Of a stretch of 64,000 bases of DNA, positions 55,601 to 64,000 are shown in pieces. Numbering within the stretch: position 1 is the stretch's first letter; each line of letters opens with the position of its first letter. The notes under the pieces were generated by a model. The model ran no database searches. It was not told the DNA's origin and saw only the letters and a list, made by a program, of their open reading frames with translations. The stretch is taken from positions 3,038,001 through 3,102,000 of the forward strand of contig JAHQIY010000006.1 of the NCBI GenBank assembly GCA_019054805.1, written 5' to 3'. Position numbers and translations under genes: made by a program. Source of the DNA: Brachionus manjavacas. Lineage: Eukaryota > Rotifera > Eurotatoria > Ploima > Brachionidae.

Positions 55601-57949
55601 ATCCATCCGCCAGAAACACAAGGCGATCCATTTGACATTGAATTTCAACCAAACTTGAAATGCCGGATGAAGATGATCGGTGGTGTAATTCAAGTATTCA
55701 ATGAAGATGGCTCTAAGTTTAGCGATTTTGTCTATCCGGATATAAGCATGTTCATTGACGACTATCATTTGATGGCTAATTTTATCAGCAATGGGCCTTT
55801 GTAATAAATAATTTCAAAAGTTTAATTTTATATAATTTTTATAATTTTTTAGAAAAACTTTCTGCTATAGAAGAATACAATATCTTAAGTCAAAATTTGA
55901 GCTACATTGTATGCTCAATGAATTTAAGGAAATTAGCCAGCAAAAGACAGTGCCTCATAGGGATTTCTACAATGTGCGAAAAGTTGACACTCACATACAT
56001 GGGGCTTCATGCATGAATCAAAAGCATTTGTTGCGTTTTATTAAGAAAAAGATAAAAACTGGCGGAGACACCATAGTTTTGAATCATCACACTAAGGGTC
56101 CGATGACACTCAATCAAGTCTTTGAAGATCTCAATTTGACCACTTATGATTTGAGCGTAGACAAGCTCGCAATGCACGCTGTAAGTTACTTTTGTTCACA
56201 AAATGTGCCATTATCTTATGCTTACTTAAATGCTTCATTCTCGTAGTTGTTGTATCTTTTAACCAATTTATTTTGGTAAATTTTATCTAATTTTAAGGCC
56301 TATTCCGAGTTAATGAGTCAATTCTTGACGACTTCGACTGTAAGATCAAAATTTTCTTGTCTTTGCTTAAATCAAAAAAGTTCGCTCTCAACTATTTACT
56401 AATTATATTGTCATCTTTAGAGTAAAATTTTTTTAAAAAAACTTAAAATTTGGAAGATTTTTTTGACTTTAGTTTTTTGTATTAGAAAAAATTAAGATGA
56501 TTCTTTTTAAGTTGTGAGCTTGCTTTTTTGTGTGTTTGTGTGGAATAATATTTCCAAATTATATAGTGGCATCAGAATTAAATTTTTTGGTAAAAAACAC
56601 TTATCTTTGTTTTAGGACAGAAACACTTTTCATCGTTTTGACAAATTTAATGCTAAGTACAATCCACTTGGTCAAACTAGCCTCAGAGATATTTTTATCA
56701 AAGTTGATAATGACATTAACGGATTATTTTTTGCTGAGATTTTGAAGGTAATTTTCTAAAATTTTTTTTAATAAAAATTTATTTTTTTTTAATTTAACTT
56801 AGGAAGTAACATCTGATCTGGAAGAAAGCAAGTACCAAAATGCCGAATTAAGACTTTCGATTTATGGACGAAAATATGATGAATGGGACAGATTGGCCGA
56901 ATGGGCAGTCAAAAACAAAATGTATTCACCGAATAATCGATGGATGATTCAAGTACCAAGAATATAGTAATTTGAAAATATTTTTTATTGAAAAAAAAAA
57001 TTGTTATTTTGATTTTGTTTAGTGATATTTTTAAAGCAAACAAACTAGTCGAAAATTTTAGTCAAATATTATATAACATTTTCATGCCACTGTTCGAGGT
57101 TACCAATGATCCGAGCTCGCATCCATATTTGCATCAATTTTTATGCCATGTAATTCATTGTTAACAAAAATAAATTGAATTCTAAATTTTATGCAAAAAA
57201 AATTTCAGGTTTCCGGTTTTGATTCGGTAGATGATGAATCTAAGCCTGAAAGAGACAGATTTAATCCAAAAACGCCAAAACCTGAGGACTGGAACACAGA
57301 AGAAAATCCACCTTATGTCTACTATTCATACTACATGTATGCCAATATCCAAGTTTTGAACAATTTTAGACAGCTTCGCAACATGAATATATTTAACTTT
57401 CGACCACATTGTGGCGAGGCCGGCTCAAGCAGTCATTTGATTACTTCTTTTTTGCTGGCCGATAACATTTCACATGGTCTTGTGCTAAGAAAAGTACCAG
57501 TATTACAGTATTTGTTCTATCTATGCCAAATAGGTATTGCCATGTCACCATTGAGTAATAACTCAATGTTTTTAAATTACATCAAAAATCCATTTTATGA
57601 GTATCATCAAATCGGCTTGAATGTAAGCTTGTCCACTGACGATCCCCTGCAATTTCATTTTACCAAAGAACCATTGATGGAAGAGTATAGCATTGCGACT
57701 CAAGTTTGGAAGCTTAGTCCAGTTGACATGTGTGAACTGGCTCGTAACAGTGTTGTCATGAGCGGTTTTCCAACATGGGTCAAGAAACATTGGTTAGGAA
57801 CAAATTTTAAAAAAGAGGGTGTTCAAGGCAATGATGTTAAGAGAACAAATATTCCTAATATTCGAGTTGCATACAGATATGATACATGGGTTTATGAACT
57901 CAATTTGTTGGTCGAAGGTGTAAACAAAAAGTTAAATGCAACCAAATAA
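52671..57949 (+). CDS. AMPD2: AMP deaminase, AMPD2-like
   Basis: Eleven exons (from ATG 52671: 52671-52821, 53260-53653, 54725-54827, 54885-55098, 55199-55285, 55593-55800, 55853-56180, 56616-56747, 56803-56966, 57023-57149, 57209-57949) give 882 residues, the length of AMPD2. The N-terminal 200 residues are divergent, acidic and Ser-rich, as in the family. The catalytic domain has the zinc-binding HxH in [33 protein letters not shown] with His and Glu, and [20 protein letters not shown] with the catalytic Asp pair. It converts AMP to IMP and ammonia in purine homeostasis. Introns of about 1.1 kb (53654-54724) and about 0.4 kb separate the regulatory and catalytic parts. All eleven joins keep frame. 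It begins about 240 bp after PGM3. Confidence 0.94.
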
Positions 57950-58975
57950 AAAAAACTTTAAATTTTACTCAATTTTTAACCCTTAACCTGTAATATTCTA
58001 CCAAATAATCAATTAAAACTCAATTTCAAGGCACTGGGCTTTATTTTGTGTAACAAAAAAATAGAAAAACAATGAAATCAAACATTTTTTTTAGATTGTA
58101 TATTTTATTAGTTTTTTTTTTTATTTTTATCGTTCTTTATAGTTAATTTGAAATTTGATCAATAAAGTTTTCTGTTTTGAATTTAAAATAATATTTTATT
58201 TTGAACTTTTTATCTAAAAAAAATTAGATTTTGAATAATTTTTTCAAATTATCAAGTTAACATTTATCAATTAAATCTCTAGTAATCTTAGCCTAAAAGC
58301 ATTTTAAAATTATTTTTACATGTTAAATTGTAAACTTAGATTTAAATTGTGTAGAAAAATGGATAATGTTTTTTGATCAAAAAAAAATAATTTCAATTTA
58401 ATTTCAATTGACTGAAGTTTTTTCAAAGGCTAAACCTTTTTATTCGATTTTATAATAATGTAGTTTAAATTAAAGAATAAATAATAATTTTCTGAGATTT
58501 GTTAAAAAATAAATTTGGATTGAGAAATAATAGCGTTAGAGGTGTATCTTAATTTAGCCTAGATGTTTAAATCTTTCAGACAAAAAATTCCTGCATCATT
58601 TCTCAACAAAAAATAATTATGAACTCATTTAAAAAAATTCCTTACAATCAAGGCTTATCAATCAAGTTTTCTCAAATTTTTTTAAAATTTAGATAACTAA
58701 TAGAAATGTCATTGAATTCAAAAAAATTTATCCGAAACTCTTTTATGCTGAGTCAAAATCTAAAAGGGTATAATAATTGAATAATTTTTAAATTTTTTAT
58801 AAGCATAATAAAAATTGCATAAAAATCAAAAATCAAATTTGTTATCTTGTATTAACTTTTTATTTTTGAATAAGTTTGATTAAAAGTTTTGGAAAATATA
58901 CACCATCAGTTAAAAATCAACGAAAGTAAAAGATTCTTATTTTTTTTTCAAAATTGATTAACTTTAAATCAAAGA
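57950..58975. other. Intergenic stretch between AMPD and KYAT
   Basis: AT-rich with no recognised gene or element; contains the AMPD 3' UTR and the KYAT promoter by position. Confidence 0.5.
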
Positions 58976-60518
58976 ATGTCTAATAGCGTTAATAAGCACT
59001 ATGATTTTAATAGAAAATATAGCCCTGTCGGTGATAAAAATGTCTGGGTAGAATTTACTGCTCTAGCTAGAGATTTCAAAGCAGTTAATCTTGGCCAAGT
59101 AACCTAAGTTTATTTTTTTAATCTTTATTTGAAATTTTTCATTACACAGGGTTTTCCAGATTATGATAGTGTTAAATATTTGAATGAAAAAACTTTAGAA
59201 TGTGCAAAAGAGTCGAGTAATCTGCTTCATCAATATACACGATCTCCAGTAAAAATTACCAAGACATTTTTTATAAATTTTAAAATTCAAATAAGGGCCA
59301 TTTACGTTTGGCAAACGCTATCGCAGCATGCTATGGAAAATTGACTGGAAGAGACATAAATCCATTAAATGAAGTCTTGGTTACTGTTGGAGCATACGGC
59401 TCTTTATTCAACTCTCTAACAAGCTTTATATCAGAAGGAGATGAAGTAATAATAATTGAGCCATTTTATGACTGCTATGCTCCAATAAGTGTAATTGCTG
59501 GAGCAAAATGCGTTTTTGTTCCATTGAAACCAAAAAGTGATCGAGAAATGACCACATCAGCCGATTGGTCATGGGACACCAAAGAACTTGAGGCTGCATT
59601 TAGTCCAAAAACAAAATTAATTGTCATCAATACGCCCAATAATCCACTCGGAAAAGTTTATAGCCAAGAAGAACTTCAGCAAATTGCCGACTTGTGCATC
59701 AAGCACAATACTTTGTGTGTTTCTGACGAGGTCTATGAACACATTACTTATGACCGAGCTCATATTAGAATGGCTACATTGCCTGGAATGTGGGAGAGAA
59801 CAATCACTGTTGGAAGTGCTGGCAAAGCGTTTAGTTCCACAGGAGCAAAAGTATTGAAAATGAGCTTGAAAAAAATCTATTTTTTTATCTATTCATTTAA
59901 TTGTCTTTTTAAGCTTGGATGGACCATAGGACCAAAAGAATTGATTCGTTTGTGTCAATCGGTACACAATAATAGCATTTATTGCTGTCCAACTTTCATC
60001 CAAGAAGTGATTGCTCGTTGTTTTGAGTTGGAGTTCTCGCGTCTTGACAAAGATGAATGCTATTTTAAATCAATATCTGCCGAATTGAAGCCAAAAAGGG
60101 ACAGACTGGCAAAGTTGTTGATCGATGCAGGTCTCAAGCCTGTCATTCCAGAAGGAGGCTATTTTATGCTCGCTGATATTTCAAAAATTGCGCCAAATTT
60201 TCATTCAGACGAAAATGAATGCAAAGATAGCAAATTTGTTAAATATTTAATAAAGGAAAAGGTTCTGATTTAAATATGAGTTTTATTATTATTATTATTT
60301 GATTTAAATTTTTTATTTTTTAAGGGTTTGGCTACTATTCCGAACACTGCCTTCTACAGCGATGAGCACAAAAAAGTCGGAGAAAATTTCATTCGATTTT
60401 GCTTTTTTAAGGTTTTTTTTTTATTTAAAAAAATTATGTTTTAATTTAATCTCTTTAAAAGGACGAGAACACATTGGAAAAAGCGGCTGAAATTTTGAAA
60501 AATTTACATGTTGATTAA
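58976..60518 (+). CDS. Kynurenine aminotransferase / cysteine-S-conjugate beta-lyase
   Basis: Six exons (58976-59098, 59150-59248, 59296-59850, 59914-60261, 60325-60411, 60462-60518) give 422 residues, the length of KYAT1. It is a fold-type I PLP enzyme: VNLGQGFPDYD near the N-terminus, NTPNNPLGKVYS with the conserved Asn, SDEVYEHITYD with the Asp and Tyr that hold PLP, and GSAGKAFSSTGAKLGWTIGP containing the Schiff-base Lys. FIRFCFFKDENTLEKAAE forms the C-terminus with the substrate-carboxylate Arg. It transaminates kynurenine to kynurenic acid and can cleave cysteine conjugates; KYAT1 versus KYAT3 is undecided. The 63-nt third intron is in frame and stop-free, so retention would add 21 residues. 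Confidence 0.92.
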
Positions 60519-60754
60519 TTTTTAAAATTTATTTAAAATTTATTTTAGGTAACTAAATATTTCAAACTTTGCGGAAATAAAATTACTAATTTTTACCAAG
60601 TTGAACAAAATTTTAATAGATAATTAGACAAATTTAAAAAAGTACTGCATAAATTCTTTAAAAAATCTATTTTATTATAGGCCGTCAGTAAAGTTCTCCA
60701 CAAATATAGCAAATATTTAATCAAATATAGTAAAAATTTCATATATTCAAAAAT

Positions 60755-61245
60755 AGCACAATTATTATTTATTCATTTATCTATTTGTTTTCTTACCGAG
60801 CTAGGGCTCCTTCAGTATAAATTAAAAAAAAAAATAAAAATAAAATCAAATTCAAAAATCAAAAGTCAAATTAAAGTTAATAAATGAGATAAAAAAATAA
60901 AAATCAAGTACATAAGCTAAAAAAATGAAAGTAAAGAAGACATTTATTGAAATAGATTGTTACATGTGACACATGTTTACATAGTTCAAGCTTCAGGAAA
61001 AAAAGAGGAAATAGTAAGGTAACAATTATACAATCGAGTTGGGTACTCAATTTATCTCGATTCTAAACCTTTATTGTATTCCTCCACCAGTCTTACAACC
61101 AATGGTCAAGTCTTACAACCCACCAGTCTTACAACCAAGTCTTACAATTAATATTAAAATAAAAAAAAAAATAAAAGAAAACAACAAACAATTATTCTGA
61201 ATGAGCCCCAGCTCGGTACAAAAAACAAATAAATAATAAAAAAAA
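60755..61245. mobile_element. Foldback/MITE-like element with long inverted ends
   Basis: The left end contains TTTGTTTTCTTACCGAGCTA followed by GGGCTCCTTCAG. The right end in reverse contains TTTGTTTTTTGTACCGAGCT followed by GGGGCTCATTCAG. AT-rich TTTATTATTTATT flanks extend the inverted similarity to roughly 60 bp. The interior is A-rich and holds short tandem repeats at 61083-61150. A related left end with the same A-rich interior occurs at about 7045-7190, showing it is dispersed. Exact boundaries and target duplication are unclear. Confidence 0.6.
61083..61150. repeat. Short tandem repeat, unit containing AGTCTTACAACC
   Basis: CCACCAGTCTTACAACCAA occurs twice, and CAAGTCTTACAA occurs twice between and after them. 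This gives four copies of AGTCTTACAA within about 65 bases, inside the foldback element. Confidence 0.7.
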
Positions 61246-61453
61246 AATAAATAAATTATTGTTCTTACTATTACGTTACAAGACTATATTTAGAGAATGA
61301 AAAAGTCGAAAGGTAAACAATGAAAAGTTACTGAACTAAATATGTCAATTATAAATTTTATAGCCCTCATTAAATCTGGAGCTGCTAAAAATTGATCAAT
61401 TTGCAGGTCTTCTTAATTTAATTTATTGCTCAATTAATTCAAAAATATACTTA

Positions 61454-61927
61454 ACTTCAAATAAATTGACTTCCAGAGGACTTGTGAATAGTGCTTGTGG
61501 ATCAATTAAGGATATAATTGTCCCAGAAGACTACAAGCCAGGTGATTTACCGGAAACAGTTATAATCGAATTTTTGGATTATACTGGTCCTCAACTTTTT
61601 GATGAACCCGACAAAAAAAATTATATCCTAATTAATCCAATACACATACCGTTTTCTAAAACACATACCGCTACCAGAACTCAAGTTCCAATTCGAATTT
61701 GTCTGTCCCAGGGATATGGTATGACAATACACAAATCCCAGGGACAGACACTTTAAAAAGCCATTGTAGATCTTGGAAAATCTGAAAGATCACTAGGCTT
61801 AACGTTTGTCGCATTATCGCGTTTAAAAAATATAAATGACTTTTTAATTGTTCCTTTACCTTACGATAGGCTTACTAAAATTAAAGAAAGTATAAATTTA
61901 ATGTATAAAAAATTTAATACTGCCTAA
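61454..61927 (+). pseudogene. C-terminal fragment of a PIF1/Helitron-type helicase
   Basis: The frame reads SRGLVNSACGSIKDIIVPED, then QGYGMTIHKSQGQTL (a superfamily 1 helicase motif V-like region), a TAA stop at 61754-61756, and in the same frame KAIVDLGKSE...GLTFVALSRLKNINDFLIVP (motif VI-like) to a stop at 61925-61927. GLVNxAxG, TIHKSQG and FVALSR are diagnostic of PIF1-like helicases, including those of Helitrons. The N-terminal helicase motifs and any Rep domain are absent. A single nonsense codon and 5' truncation make this a pseudogene. Confidence 0.75.
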
Positions 61928-62149
61928 TTAATAACATTATATGATTAAAATGTTTATCAATACTTTTTTTTCTACTTTTATTTGCTATTTTATAATCTTA
62001 TTTCATTTACAATTTGAAAAATAAATATATTTAAATTAAATCTCCTCTACTCTTTTTGAACTAAGCCGATCAAAGTTTCAACACATTTGTTATAAATTAA
62101 CGGCTCGTTACTCGCATATATAAAGCTCTGCTTCCTCTATCTTAACTAT

Positions 62150-62790
62150 TTGAGATTTTAAAATTTTGCAAAATAATTGCCAGTTTTCTTTCTTAAAGTT
62201 AGATAATATAAGTTATATCATAGAAATTGATGCTTCGATTGGGTCACTCCTCATGTCTTGACTATTTAAGACATTGAAGAGGGTAATTTTGTCAATTAAT
62301 GAAGATGAAACAAAAAAAGATCAAGAATTTCAAAGTAATTCATATTTATAATATTGATAGGAGGGGAACTTATCATTGATACTGAAAAGACTAACTCGTT
62401 GATTATTCTTTCCAACATTATACCGTTTTCGTTTTCTCCTCCTATTTGCTTTGTTCTAGCGTTTAAATCACCATCTAAATTTTAGTTTCTTGATTTTTCA
62501 TTAACTGTTTTAAAAAGCTCATTGTTCAGAAGCACATTGGGTGAATTATAAAGAATAAATATAAAGTAATTCATTTCCTAAATTTAGATTTATACGAGGA
62601 TTTCGGAATTAAATTCTTCATAAGAAAAGCCTTATTTAAATTCAACTCGTTCTTTAATTAAAAAAGCTTCTCCTCCTCCATAATTGTTGCGTTGTTTTGT
62701 TATGAACTGATAATTGAGAAAATTAAGAAAAAAATTTACCTCACTCAAATCTATCTCAATTCATTGAGCAATTTAATGTCGGGACATTTT
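62150..62790 (-). pseudogene. LINE AP-endonuclease fragment
   Basis: Minus-strand frames contain NNYGGGEAFLIKERVEFK, then YNSPNVLLNNELFKTVNEK, LDGDLNARTKQIGGENENG and later MRSDPIEASISM. These correspond to the GGG, YxPP, GDLNAxxxxxG..NxNG and SDHxPI landmarks of the APE-type endonuclease of non-LTR retrotransposons, interrupted by several stops. The reverse transcriptase is not seen toward lower coordinates, so the copy is broken or truncated. Confidence 0.6.
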
Positions 62791-62879
62791 TTAGTTAAAA
62801 ATATCTAAGAGATGAACCCTACTAGGTAACTGAAGACAATTCCAGTGTGTAATTTCTAACCTGTTCTAAGAGGAAAATT

Positions 62880-63995
62880 GACTTGATAGATTTTTCTTCA
62901 TTGTATGCTTGAGTTGGACTGTTTTGGTATAAAATCTGTGTTGTTTTCATTAGAAGTGTGTCCAATATTATTCTCTGAAATACGTAATTAAGTTCACTGT
63001 ATTCCTTATCATTAGCTTGATCTTTTAGTTTTTTCGATTCAGCTATTTGTGAATCGTGAGATTCTGAAACGCACTTGATCTGCTTACTTGTTTGAACAAT
63101 GGTAACAAGGAATTTTGATTGCTTTATAGATAAATCCCTTAATTTGATTACTTAAAAGACTGATCCTTTCGAAATTTGAGCAGTTTATTTATTCAGAATC
63201 ATTATTCAGATTAACTGATAGAACTGGACAAAATATACTTTTTTGAATGGTCTGTGACGACAGATAAAGAGTTTTCTCATTTGTTGACTCGTTATTTGGG
63301 AACTCTGGAGTTTTGGTTATCATGTCCAACATGTTTGTTTCTTTTTGAGAAATTTTTTTTCTTCTTCTTGAATCGCTAGTTCCATATAAGCAATTTTTGC
63401 TCGTTCAAGCGATTTAAGCCTCTCAGCTAAATTGCATTTCTGAGTCAAATGTCTTTATTGATTAGAGATTTTTCAAACTCTGTTTTTGACAGGACTGTAT
63501 TATCCTCGTTGGATAATTATTAAAGATCAAACAAGCTTAGCTCAAATGTTTTTTAAATAAATATTGTAAAAAAAGTATCAAATCAAAATTTTTCTTTTAT
63601 GATTATTTGAACGCTTATTTATACAAAAAATTGATAAGCTTAGGAAAGTTTTTTTTTACATAGAAAGGAAACACTAGTCGAGCGAATGCTAGCTAGTGTT
63701 TCAAAGAAAATAAAATACAGTTGCACAGAGTGAGGAAGAAGAGATTAGAAAAATTGAATAAATATAAATACATCTACAAGTTTATAAAAAAATAAAGCTA
63801 GTAAAATTTAACTAAGTGATTGTAGCTAACCTGCGACATCACATTTTCCCACCACTTTAAAACTAAACATTCTCTTCTACTTCTGCTGCTGTTTTGAAGC
63901 CAATCTTTCAGATGCTCGGACTGGCGGATTGATCTGCTTCCCCTTTTCTGCCTTGTTTGGACTACCAACTTTCTTCTTAGGCTTCTGGGCATTGT
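62880..63995 (-). pseudogene. Probable decayed LINE ORF1 region
   Basis: Upstream (minus strand) of the endonuclease fragment. One frame near 63430 reads LAERLKSLERAKIAYMELAI followed by QEEEKK, a short coiled-coil-like segment. Near 63900-63990 another reads INPPVRASERLASKQQQK before a stop. Composition is less AT-rich than the surroundings, and frames are broken repeatedly. Position ahead of the endonuclease and the coiled-coil fit an ORF1 or gag-like region. The assignment is by context and may be wrong, and the element probably continues past the window edge. Confidence 0.35.
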
Positions 63996-64000
63996 CCAAC

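Noticed and set aside
57191-57208. ATG at 57191 as a start for the AMPD C-terminal half
   Set aside because: These bases are intron ending AATTTCAG; the real exon begins at 57209 with VSGFDSVDD.
60780-61240. CRISPR-like array because of direct repeats at 61083-61150
   Set aside because: Repeats are short and irregular, spacers are not uniform, and the context is an animal genome within a foldback element.

Overview
The window is animal nuclear DNA, very AT-rich, with spliceosomal genes whose introns are mostly 45-90 nt (GT...AG). Recognisable genes are metazoan: a Cys-loop receptor subunit, an ABCG half-transporter, AMP deaminase, PGM3, a kynurenine aminotransferase, a WIPI protein, a VAMP4-like R-SNARE, CACYBP, ERI1 and an LRRIQ3-like protein. 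Extreme AT content, tiny introns, a single-exon tyrosylprotein sulfotransferase and a bacterial-type glycosyltransferase would fit a monogonont rotifer such as Brachionus. That assignment is inference, not proof.

Region 1 (about 1-16.3 kb) is accessory DNA. A GC-rich low-complexity patch opens the window. A unit of about 5.6 kb (1338-6970) follows. It carries a gene for a P-loop NTPase with a C-terminal PD-(D/E)XK-like nuclease (Crinkler-type effector/transposon architecture), a possible short three-exon gene upstream, a 3'-truncated GT1 glycosyltransferase, and a copied fragment of the overlapping 3' ends of a sulfotransferase gene and a STAND-like gene. After the intact sulfotransferase (8245-9150, +) and the antisense-overlapping STAND-like gene (9098-10435, -), two rearranged partial copies of the unit lie in inverted orientation at 10668-15645. 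They are joined end to start at about 13903. The NTPase copy there has lost its nuclease domain, while the glycosyltransferase copy there is full length. Each glycosyltransferase copy carries a different homopolymer frameshift. Copies are nearly identical, so the rearrangement is recent, or partly an assembly product.

Region 2 (16.3-23.1 kb) is gene-poor. It holds a possible small three-exon gene, a coiled-coil protein of unknown function (-), a Mutator-like relic with a SWIM zinc finger, and a non-autonomous DNA transposon with inverted ends.

Region 3 (23.1-34.4 kb) is a compact housekeeping block: LRRIQ3-like (-), ERI1 (-, with a hAT element bearing an 8-bp target duplication in its long intron), CACYBP (+, divergent from ERI1 across 217 bp), ACOT13-like (-), a TTAA-flanked piggyBac-like element, VAMP4-like (-) and WIPI3/4-like (-).

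Region 4 (34.4-60.5 kb) reads on the + strand: ABCG half-transporter, Cys-loop receptor subunit (long introns, one carrying twin hairpins with one shared loop), PGM3, AMPD2-like and KYAT. A TA-flanked mariner-type MITE and a near-perfect 52-nt palindrome lie in the gaps.

Region 5 (60.5-64 kb) is transposon debris: a foldback element also seen at about 7.1 kb, a PIF1/Helitron-type helicase C-terminus with one in-frame stop, and a decayed LINE on the minus strand with a recognisable AP-endonuclease segment.

The most promising unusual system is the duplicating unit of Region 1: an NTPase-nuclease gene moving with captured pieces of neighbouring genes, one copy of which has shed its nuclease domain. 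No tRNA, rRNA or CRISPR was seen. Exon boundaries given here were read by eye from GT/AG sites and reading-frame continuity.
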